DNA from: an uncultured Micromonospora sp.
Lineage (GTDB): Bacteria; Actinomycetota; Actinomycetes; Mycobacteriales; Micromonosporaceae
Direction of reading: 5' to 3'
Length of the DNA: 19,133 nucleotides
Assembly (NCBI GenBank): GCA_937951935.1
Contig: CALGAM010000175.1
Span: forward strand, 1 to 19,133
The notes beneath the pieces were generated by a model. That model had not been told where the DNA came from. It did no database searches and saw only the letters and a list, made by a program, of their open reading frames with translations. Positions 14,164-19,133 of this stretch are shown piece by piece. Within the stretch, counting starts at the first letter, position 1. The number at the start of each line of letters is the position of its first letter. Position numbers and translations under genes: made by a program.

Positions 14164-14778
14164 GTGCACCGCAGCGACGAGATCGACACTCCGCGGGGAC
14201 CGGCCCGGGTCGAGTACGACCTGCCGCGTCCCGATCCCACGACCCTGCTCGTTCTCGGTCACGGGGCGGGCGGCACCACCGATGCCCCGGACCTGCTCGC
14301 GCTCCGGGACGCGGCGGTCGCCGCCGGGGTCGGGGTGGTCCGGGTGACCCAGCCCTACCGGGTGGCCGGCAGACGCGCCCCCGCCCCCGCCCGCCACCTC
14401 GACGAGGCGTGGACGGCGGTCGCGAGGGCGGTGCTCGACCGGTTTCGGCACCGGCCGACCCTGCTCGTGGGCGGCCGGTCCAGTGGCGCCCGGGTCGCCT
14501 GCCGTACCGCCCGCGACTGCGGTGCCGCGGGCGTCGTCGCCCTGGCGTTCCCCCTGCACCCGCCCGGCAAACCGGAGCGGTCCCGGGCGGCGGAGCTGGC
14601 GGCGGGGGTGCCGGTGCTGGTGGTGAACGGCGACCGTGACCCGTTCGGCGTACCAGAGGCCACCGCGGACGTACACGTCGAGGTCAGACCCGGTGAGGGG
14701 CACGACCTGCGGCGTGATCCGCACGGTACCGCCGAGGTGGTGCTGCGCTGGCTGCGGGCGCGGGGCTGGGCGGGTTGA
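14164..14778 (+). CDS. alpha/beta hydrolase, KANL3/Tex30-like
   Basis: The 204-residue protein is a compact alpha/beta hydrolase. LLVLGHGAGGTTDAPDL (about 28-44) forms the oxyanion-hole strand and loop. The nucleophile elbow is G104-R-S106-S-G108. The acid is D157 or D159 (NGDRDPFG), and H180 (GHDL) completes the triad. The pattern matches the KANL3/Tex30 group of dienelactone-hydrolase-like proteins; no substrate is known. GTG 14164 is preferred over an upstream ATG at 14068 because the extension is poor coding sequence and a TACGGT box lies six bases before the GTG. It precedes the sigR operon but is separated from it by a hairpin at 14911-14937. Confidence 0.8.
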   Translation: MHRSDEIDTPRGPARVEYDLPRPDPTTLLVLGHGAGGTTDAPDLLALRDAAVAAGVGVVRVTQPYRVAGRRAPAPARHLDEAWTAVARAVLDRFRHRPTLLVGGRSSGARVACRTARDCGAAGVVALAFPLHPPGKPERSRAAELAAGVPVLVVNGDRDPFGVPEATADVHVEVRPGEGHDLRRDPHGTAEVVLRWLRARGWAG

Positions 14779-14910
14779 CCCGGGGCGGCGCCGGCCGTGT
14801 CCTGCGGATCGGGGCGGTCGTTGCTTCACGTGATGCCGGACACCGGGCGGGCCCGCCGGGTTCGCGACGGCGCCCGGCCTCGTCCTCCCAGGCCCTTCCT
14901 GGTCCCAGCG

Positions 14911-14937
14911 GTGGAGGGATCCGGCCGGACCCTCCAC
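14911..14937. terminator. hairpin after hydrolase gene, upstream of sigR promoter
   Basis: GTGGAGGG (14911-14918) pairs with CCCTCCAC (14930-14937). The intervening TCCGGCCGGA is itself palindromic, giving a long, nearly perfect stem. It lies about 130 bases after the hydrolase stop and 28 bases before the sigR promoter, so it may stop readthrough into sigR. Confidence 0.4.
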
Positions 14938-14965
14938 GGCGGGGCCAGGGACGGGTGGATCCTCC

Positions 14966-14991
14966 GGAATGCCTCACCGCACGGTTGCGTT
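14966..14991 (+). promoter_or_regulatory. SigR-type (thiol-stress) promoter of sigR
   Basis: GGAAT (14966-14970) is followed by exactly 18 bases and then GTT (14989-14991). This is the consensus GGAAT-N18-GTT of SigR/SigH promoters. The expected start is near 14998, about 36 bases before GTG 15035 and 270 bases before the short sigR start. It indicates positive autoregulation of sigR-rsrA. Confidence 0.8.
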
Positions 14992-15034
14992 GCTACCCGG
15001 CGGGTAGCACGCGAGCGCGAGGGGGGTTGGACCG

Positions 15035-15268
15035 GTGCCGACCGAGACACGGAGTCTGGAGCACGGCCGCGAGGCGCGGCGTCCGGAGCGCAGGCGAACC
15101 GGGCCGCTCTCTCGAACGCCGGGTGACCGGGCTCCGACGTACCCCGGTCATCCCCGAACCGAACCGTCCGGCCGTGGTTTCCGCGTATCCTCGGCGGGAC
15201 AGCCGACTCGTGTCGCGGCGGTACCGACCGCGGCGCCGGCTCGGCATCGAGGCGAGGGGGACGTGCGG
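15035..15268 (+). CDS. N-terminal extension of a long SigR isoform (candidate)
   Basis: From GTG 15035 a frame of 78 codons runs without a stop directly into sigR. The GTG has AGGGGGG ending eight bases upstream, and it lies just downstream of the predicted SigR-dependent transcription start. Streptomyces makes a longer, unstable SigR isoform from the induced transcript, so this could be its equivalent. The predicted extension is rich in Arg, Pro, Thr and Gly (starting MPTETRSLEHGREARRPE) and has only mixed third-position bias. It could also be a leader that is open by chance. It would be translated as one protein with sigR, not alone. Confidence 0.45.
15186..15191 (+). promoter_or_regulatory. 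candidate constitutive -10 box for short sigR
   Basis: TATCCT fits TANNNT and lies about 78 bases before TTG 15269, downstream of the long-isoform start. A transcript from here could encode only the short SigR. No good -35 is seen, so the call is weak. Confidence 0.25.
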
Positions 15269-15895
15269 TTGACACGACCGGAAAGAACAGACGAGCGTAC
15301 GGACGAGCGTCGGGCCCGGTTCGAGCGTGACGCACTGCCCTTCCTCGACCAGTTGTACGCGGCCGCCCTGCGAATGACCCGGAACCCGGCCGACGCCGAG
15401 GATCTGGTCCAGGAGACCTTCCTGAAGGCGTTTGCCGCGTTTCACCAGTTCGAAGAGGGCACGAACCTCAAGGCGTGGCTGTACCGGATTCTGACCAACA
15501 CCTACATCAACTCCTACCGTCGTCGGCAGCGGCAGCCGGTGCAGGCACCCACCGAGGAGATCACCGACTGGCAGCTCGCCGAGGCCGAGTCGCACACCTC
15601 CAGCGGCCTGCGCTCTGCCGAGGCGGAGGCACTGGACAGGCTTCCGGACAGCGACGTGAAGGAGGCGTTGCAGCAACTTCCGGAGGAGTTCCGGCTCGCC
15701 GTCTACCTCACCGACGTCGAGGGGTTCTCCTACCGGGAGGTCGCCGACATCATGGGCACGCCGATCGGCACCGTCATGTCACGACTGCACCGCGGTCGAC
15801 GGAACCTACGCAAGCTGCTTGAGCGCTACGCTGCCGAGCGGGGCTTCACGTCGGCCCCGGCGACCAGGTCCGCCACCGCCGGCCGGGAGGTGTGA
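15269..15895 (+). CDS. sigR: ECF sigma factor SigR (SigH-type), oxidative stress
   Basis: The product is a 208-residue ECF (group ECF12-like) sigma factor that directs RNA polymerase to thiol-oxidative-stress genes. Region 2 reads RFERDALPFLDQLYAAALRMTRNPADAEDLVQETFLKAF and continues to LKAWLYRILTNTYINSYRRRQ. Region 4 is LQQLPEEFRLAVYLTDVEGFSYREVADIMGTPIGTVMSRLHRGRRNL. Both are near-identical in style to Streptomyces SigR and mycobacterial SigH. The start is uncertain: TTG 15269 has AGGGGG ending eight bases before it, while GTG 15263 is only two bases from that site. The GTG at 15035 would make a long isoform. rsrA follows after six bases, so the two are cotranscribed. Confidence 0.95.
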   Translation: MTRPERTDERTDERRARFERDALPFLDQLYAAALRMTRNPADAEDLVQETFLKAFAAFHQFEEGTNLKAWLYRILTNTYINSYRRRQRQPVQAPTEEITDWQLAEAESHTSSGLRSAEAEALDRLPDSDVKEALQQLPEEFRLAVYLTDVEGFSYREVADIMGTPIGTVMSRLHRGRRNLRKLLERYAAERGFTSAPATRSATAGREV

Positions 15896-15901
15896 GCGAG
15901 C

Positions 15902-16186
15902 ATGGGTTGTGGGAAACCGCACGAGACCGACTGCCGTGAGGTGCTGGCCGAGGTCTACGTCTACCTCGACCTCGAGTGTGACGACGACCGGCGGATGCGG
16001 ATTCGTGACCACCTCGACGAGTGCTCCCCGTGCCTGCGCGAGTACGGCATCGAGCGGGAGGTCAAGGCGTTGGTGGCCCGGTGCTGCGGCAACGAGACCG
16101 CACCCGCGGCGCTTCGGGAGCGGCTCCGGATCCAGCTCGCCGAGATGGTCTTCGGCTCCGAGGCCAGGGATCGACTGCCCGACTGA
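15902..16186 (+). CDS. rsrA: zinc-binding redox anti-sigma factor RsrA
   Basis: RsrA binds and silences SigR under reducing conditions; oxidation forms a disulfide, expels zinc and frees SigR. The 94-residue protein has the ZAS motif H37-x3-C41-x2-C44 (HLDECSPC), plus C3, H7, C11, C61 and C62 at the same positions I recall for Streptomyces RsrA. An extra C26 is present. In Streptomyces, C11 and C44 form the trigger disulfide; both are kept here. The ATG lies six bases after the sigR stop. GGGAGG (15885-15890) lies within the end of sigR, so translation is probably coupled. Confidence 0.95.
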   Translation: MGCGKPHETDCREVLAEVYVYLDLECDDDRRMRIRDHLDECSPCLREYGIEREVKALVARCCGNETAPAALRERLRIQLAEMVFGSEARDRLPD

Positions 16187-16227
16187 TCCTGGGATGACCG
16201 TCTGACCGGCGCCCCCACACGCCGTAC

Positions 16228-16275
16228 CCACCCGGGGGGTGGCGACCGCCGGACCCGGCCGGACCGGCCGGGTCC
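16228..16275. terminator. paired hairpins between convergent rsrA and bL37 genes
   Basis: CCACCC/GGGTGG (16228-16233 with 16237-16242, loop of three) is followed by a perfect 10-base stem, GGACCCGGCC (16251-16260) with GGCCGGGTCC (16266-16275), loop of five. They lie between the ends of rsrA (plus) and the bL37 gene (minus) and probably act as a bidirectional terminator. Confidence 0.65.
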
Positions 16276-16356
16276 CGCGTGAGGCACGGCAGGGCGCGGC
16301 CGTCGTGGCGTTCCCGCGGCCGTCGTCCGGGTCCGGCGTCTGGTCGCCGTCCTGCG

Positions 16357-16431
16357 TCAGGCGTTGGGGCGCTTGCCGTGGTTGGCGGCGTTCTTCCTGC
16401 GCGCCTTCTTCTTCCGCGACCGCTTGGCCAT
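16357..16431 (-). CDS. 50S ribosomal protein bL37 (24 residues)
   Basis: A 24-codon frame on the minus strand starts MAKRSRKK and ends NHGKRPNA, with the intervening residues basic. This matches the tiny actinobacterial large-subunit protein bL37 that was recognised in mycobacterial ribosome structures; the match to NHGKRPNA is from memory. The ATG at 16431 is preceded by GGGAGGT five bases upstream, an excellent ribosome binding site. It is the only gene between the rsrA end and the biotinyl protein gene, and lies on the opposite strand to both. A candidate promoter is at 16490-16518. It is too short for most gene finders. Confidence 0.88.
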   Translation of the reverse strand: MAKRSRKKKARRKNAANHGKRPNA

Positions 16432-16489
16432 CGTGACCTCCCGTCACAAGCAACATCCGACAGTGGGTGTGGTGGCGGGCGGCGGTGGC

Positions 16490-16518
16490 ACCGTACCCGC
16501 GCCGGGCAATCCTTTCAC
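16490..16518 (-). promoter_or_regulatory. candidate promoter of bL37 gene
   Basis: On the minus strand, GTGAAA (16518-16513) and TACGGT (16495-16490) are separated by 17 bases. TACGGT fits TANNNT; GTGAAA matches TTGACA at four of six positions. The leader to ATG 16431 would be about 50 bases. Confidence 0.4.
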
Positions 16519-16740
16519 GCCCCGCGCCTCCGGCGTCTCGGTCCCGGGCACGGTCGGCCTCTCGTGCCGGTTTCATACCTCTTGTATGTCTCGTGTCTGC
16601 CGTGCCCGTCCGGGTCCTCCCGGCCGCCCGGCCCCGACCTCGGGACCGGGCGGCCGTCGTACGTCGTGACCGGGCGATCCCATGATTGGATACCGTTCGC
16701 AGGCAGAAGCGCCGGCGACGGCGCCGACGAGGGAGGGCCG
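16519..16740. other. structured region between bL37 and biotinyl protein genes
   Basis: No coding frame of good character is seen. Nested inverted repeats are present: GGGCACGG/CCGTGCCC (16546-16553, 16600-16607) enclosing CATAC-N5-GTATG (16574-16588), then a long perfect stem at 16621-16656. A TACCGT box at 16691-16696 may be the -10 of the biotinyl protein gene. Confidence 0.4.
16621..16656 (+). terminator. strong GC-rich hairpin, possible terminator or leader structure
   Basis: CGGCCGCCCGG (16621-16631) and CCGGGCGGCCG (16646-16656) form a perfect 11-base stem, with CCCGA/TCGGG able to extend it inside the loop. No annotated plus-strand gene ends nearby, so it may end an unannotated transcript. 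The strand is a guess, as the stem is symmetric. Confidence 0.4.
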
Positions 16741-16956
16741 ATGGCCGAGGAGATCCGCGCCGAGATGGTGGCGAACGTGTGGAAGGTCGTGGCCACGGAG
16801 GGAGACACCGTGTCGGAGGGCGACACGCTGGTGATCCTCGAGTCGATGAAGATGGAGATCCCGGTGGTCGCCGAGTCGAGCGGCGTACTGCGGAAGCTCG
16901 CCGTCAACGAGGGCGACGTGGTGCAGGACGGCGACCTGATCGCGGTGATCGAATGA
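16741..16956 (+). CDS. single-domain biotinyl/lipoyl-attachment protein
   Basis: The 71-residue protein is one biotinyl domain. The motif ESMKMEIPV places the modified lysine at K37, flanked by Met as in biotin carboxyl carrier domains. It starts AEEIRAEMVANVWKVV and ends GDLIAVIE, complete for the fold. It resembles the small mycobacterial biotinylated protein (TB7.3) encoded near sigH. It may donate a carboxyl group in an acyl-CoA carboxylase complex, but no carboxylase subunit is nearby. The ATG has GGGAGGG five bases upstream. Its stop overlaps the start of the GNAT gene (ATGA), so the two are translationally coupled. Confidence 0.9.
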   Translation: MAEEIRAEMVANVWKVVATEGDTVSEGDTLVILESMKMEIPVVAESSGVLRKLAVNEGDVVQDGDLIAVIE

Positions 16957-17507
16957 GTGGTGTCCTGGTCCGCCCCGCGGAGCCGGCGGACTACGCCGCG
17001 ATCGCCCGGCTCTCGGTGGCGGCCTACCGGGCGGACGGACAGCTCGACGCGGCCCCGCACTACGCGGCGGAGCTCGCCGACGTGCCGGCCCGGGCCCGGG
17101 CCGGCGAGCTGCTGGCGGCGGTCGACGAGACGACCGGCGAGGTGCTCGGCTCGGTCCTGTTCGTGCTGCCCGGGACGCCGTACGCCGAGCTGTCCGGGCC
17201 GGGCGAGGCCGAGTTCCGGATGCTGGCGGTCGACCCCGCCGCACAGGGCCGGGGCGTGGGCAGCGCGCTGGTGCGCGCCTGCCTGGCGCGGGCGCGCGAG
17301 CTCGGCTGCCACCGGGTGGTGCTGTGCACCCGGAGTTTCGCCGCCGCGGCCCACCGGCTCTACGCACGGTTGGGCTTCGTGCGTACGCCAGAACGCGACT
17401 GGTCTCCGATGCCCGGTGTCGACCTGCACGCGTTCCGCATCGACCTGGCCGCGGCACCGGAGCACGACCCGTCGGCGGCACGGACGGCCCAGCCGCAGCC
17501 GGCCTGA
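16953..17507 (+). CDS. GNAT-family N-acetyltransferase
   Basis: The 184-residue protein is a GNAT acetyltransferase. It begins with the typical beta1 (LVRPAEPADYAAIARLSVAAY); motif A (FRMLAVDPAAQGRGVGSALVRACL) contains the acetyl-CoA pyrophosphate loop Q98-G-R-G-V-G; and it closes with RLYARLGFVRTPERDW. A 20-residue Ala/Pro-rich tail follows. The acceptor substrate is unknown. The ATG overlaps the stop of the biotinyl protein gene by four bases, so the two are coupled, and an acetyltransferase role linked to that protein is possible but unproven. A GNAT gene also lies near sigH in mycobacteria, as I recall. Confidence 0.9.
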   Translation: MSGVLVRPAEPADYAAIARLSVAAYRADGQLDAAPHYAAELADVPARARAGELLAAVDETTGEVLGSVLFVLPGTPYAELSGPGEAEFRMLAVDPAAQGRGVGSALVRACLARARELGCHRVVLCTRSFAAAAHRLYARLGFVRTPERDWSPMPGVDLHAFRIDLAAAPEHDPSAARTAQPQPA

Positions 17508-17541
17508 ACCGCCGGCCGCCCTGTCACGACCGCCCGGTGGG

Positions 17542-17584
17542 GGCGTTGCCACAGGTCACGCCCGCCCGGTCAGGCGTTGCCACA
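17542..17584. repeat. 12-base direct repeat at end of TPR gene
   Basis: GGCGTTGCCACA occurs at 17542-17553 and 17573-17584, 31 bases apart, on either side of the stop codon (17556-17558) of the minus-strand TPR gene. Partial ACAGGTcAC-type sequence follows both. It probably reflects a small local duplication. Confidence 0.5.
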
Positions 17585-19133
17585 CGCGTCCCCACAGGTG
17601 ACCGAGGCGGCGTTGCCGGGGCACGGTCCGCCCGGGCGGCGGCAGCGCGAGCACCTGCCGGGCGCTGGCGACCGCCGCCGGATCGGCCTGCGGGGTGGCC
17701 AGGACCAGCCAGGCCAGCGACTGCACGACGGAGACCGGCCGCATCCGGGCCACCCCGACGGCGTCGGCGAGGCGTTCGGCGGCGACCCGGGCGACCTCGG
17801 CCCGCACCGACGGGTCCACCCATGCGGCGGTGACCAGGGCGTACAGCGCCGCCTCGGTGGTCCAGTCCTCGACACCCCACACCAGGTCGAGCAGCACCCG
17901 GCGGCGGGTCGACTCCGACCACGGCTCGTCGGTGCGGTGGTGCAGCAGGCCGAGGCAGGCCCAGACCTGGACCGAGCGGGTCCACAGTGTCGGGTCGTGT
18001 CTGGACACCACCCGCCCCAGTTCCGTCACCGGGGGCGAGGGTGGGTGCGCCAGCAGCCCGAGCAGGTCGTCGAGGTCGACGGTGGCGAGGCTGATCGCGG
18101 TGTCGTACGCGGCCGGGGGATGGGGCCAGACGGGGCTGGCGAGCCGCCGGATCCGTTCCACCGTCGCCTCGGACGGCACCGGGACCGCCGGCACCGGCGT
18201 CGTTCCGTCCCAGTGCCAGAGACGGTGTGTCACCGGGCGGCGCGGCAGCCGCGGGTCCGGCCCGGGTACCCGGCCGACGGCCAGGGTGACGCCCGGTGCC
18301 GCGGCGAGCAGGGCGCGCACCGCACTCGGCGGCTCCGGTGCGCGCAGCCACATGCGTCCTCCGGTCGCCGGATCGCCGGCGCGGGTCAGCTCCCGCAGCG
18401 CCGTGGCGGCCGCATCGGTGGCGGGCGGGATCCCGCCGAGCCACGGCTGGCCGTGGCAGCACTCGGCGAGGTCGTTGTGCTCGTGCGAGTCGTCCGGGTG
18501 CTCCCGGGCGAAGTCGGCGAGCGCGACCAGGTGTGCCAGGTCGCCGTCGCGTCGGTAGCGGAGCCGGTGACCGGTGTGCACCGCGCAGTCGAACGTCGGG
18601 TCGCGGGCCAGCGCCCGATCGACCCAGTCCAGGGCCTCGTCGAGCCGGCCGTGGTCGGCGAGGGTGCCGGCGAGGTCCGCGTACACGGACAGGTCGTCGG
18701 GGTCGTGTGCGACCGCCCGACGCAGCGCGGCGAGGGCCTCACCGGTACGCCCCGCACTGCGGTAGGCGTAGCCCAGCCACACCTCGGTGAGCTTTGACGG
18801 CAGCTCACGGGCGCCCTGGCTGGCCCAGTCGACGGCCAGGGTGGTCGCGCCGAGCCGGCGCGCCAGGGCGGAGGCCGCCCCGAGCATCAGCCCGTGCCGC
18901 GGATGCGCCGCCACGGCGTGCCGGGCCAGTCGCAGGTACGGCCAGAGCGGCTCGCGGGCCTGCTCCGGAACGGGATCGGGGAGGCCGGCGCAGAGCTGCA
19001 TCAGGATCCGGGCGATCCGGTCGGGGTCGAGCTGGGCGGCCAGTTCCGGCGCGCTCACCCAGGGGACGTCGGCCCAGCCGGCCGACGGGACGTGCCCGGT
19101 GGCGGCGGCGAGCAGTTCCAGCCCGTCGCCGGG
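17556..19133 (-). CDS. tetratricopeptide-repeat protein, 5' end beyond right edge
   Basis: The open frame continues to the right edge without a stop: the 25 codons before GTG 19058 read as good coding sequence (GLELLAAATGHVPSAGW), so that GTG is not the real start and the gene is cut by the window. At least 525 residues are visible. Two clear TPR units (VWLGYAYRSAGRTGEALAALRRAVAHDP and VYADLAGTLADHGRLDEALDWVDRALARDP) lie about 115-180 residues into the visible part. They are followed by a long Ala/Leu/Trp-rich alpha-helical region with no recognised domain. There is no signal peptide in view. TPR units usually mediate protein contacts; the partner is unknown. It is convergent with the GNAT gene, 48 bases apart. 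Confidence 0.85.
   Translation of the reverse strand, partial: PGDGLELLAAATGHVPSAGWADVPWVSAPELAAQLDPDRIARILMQLCAGLPDPVPEQAREPLWPYLRLARHAVAAHPRHGLMLGAASALARRLGATTLAVDWASQGARELPSKLTEVWLGYAYRSAGRTGEALAALRRAVAHDPDDLSVYADLAGTLADHGRLDEALDWVDRALARDPTFDCAVHTGHRLRYRRDGDLAHLVALADFAREHPDDSHEHNDLAECCHGQPWLGGIPPATDAAATALRELTRAGDPATGGRMWLRAPEPPSAVRALLAAAPGVTLAVGRVPGPDPRLPRRPVTHRLWHWDGTTPVPAVPVPSEATVERIRRLASPVWPHPPAAYDTAISLATVDLDDLLGLLAHPPSPPVTELGRVVSRHDPTLWTRSVQVWACLGLLHHRTDEPWSESTRRRVLLDLVWGVEDWTTEAALYALVTAAWVDPSVRAEVARVAAERLADAVGVARMRPVSVVQSLAWLVLATPQADPAAVASARQVLALPPPGRTVPRQRRLGHLWGRVWQRLTGRA

Larger units (their letters stand above)
14779..15034. other. intergenic region upstream of sigR
   Basis: This stretch between the hydrolase stop and the putative long SigR start has no open frame of coding character. 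It holds the GC-rich palindrome GGCGGGCCCGCC around 14846, the hairpin at 14911-14937 and the SigR-type promoter at 14966-14991. Confidence 0.6.

Noticed and set aside
13498..14937. A 479-codon minus-strand frame opposite the WhiB-family and hydrolase genes
   Set aside because: Low-complexity product and overlap with two genes that have strong motifs; typical GC-rich shadow.
15263..15265. GTG as start of short SigR
   Set aside because: Only two bases separate it from AGGGGG; TTG 15269 at eight bases is better placed, though not proven.
15806..16576. A 256-codon minus-strand frame opposite rsrA and beyond
   Set aside because: It is antisense to rsrA with its clear zinc motif, and overlaps bL37 in another frame without any domain pattern.

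Overview
The window is about 19 kb of very GC-rich DNA with strongly GC-biased third codon positions. It looks like the chromosome of a high-GC actinobacterium. The gene content and the sequences (SigR/RsrA pair, WhiB-family protein, DUF5709 protein, 24-residue bL37, HisN of the inositol-monophosphatase type) fit a Micromonosporaceae-like organism; the genus is an inference. Several neighbours (aroA, rsgA, SRAP peptidase, a SigR/SigH-type sigma factor with its zinc anti-sigma factor, a stand-alone biotinyl protein, a GNAT protein) match the neighbourhood of sigH in Mycobacterium and sigR in Streptomyces as I remember them. This is therefore an old conserved actinobacterial locus rather than a mobile island. 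I saw no insertion sequence, phage gene, CRISPR array, tRNA or rRNA.

Left part (1-6750): a minus-strand gene cut by the left edge; a small secreted or membrane protein; an orphan lipoprotein solute-binding protein divergent from purC; a small two-span membrane protein; glycerol kinase; an HATPase regulatory protein; and a DUF5709 acidic protein. The last four are all on the minus strand. Middle (6750-13420): a GT4-like glycosyltransferase with lost catalytic residues, convergent with a DMT transporter; then hisN, rsgA and aroA on the minus strand; then the SRAP abasic-site protein divergent from aroA. Right part (13420-19133): a WhiB-family regulator, an alpha/beta hydrolase, the sigR-rsrA oxidative-stress operon, the tiny bL37 ribosomal gene on the opposite strand, a biotinyl protein translationally coupled to a GNAT acetyltransferase, and a TPR protein that runs off the right edge.

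The best-supported regulatory signal is an exact GGAAT-N18-GTT promoter at 14966-14991. It lies upstream of a GTG with a good ribosome binding site that is in frame with sigR, which suggests autoregulation and a long SigR isoform as described in Streptomyces. Other points worth a second look are: rsgA with no ATG, GTG or TTG at its conserved N-terminus but a CTG with a good ribosome binding site; a palindromic -10 element shared by aroA and the SRAP gene; five genes with a TANNNT box 6-8 bases before the start codon (leaderless mRNAs); and an unexplained structured stretch between bL37 and the biotinyl gene.
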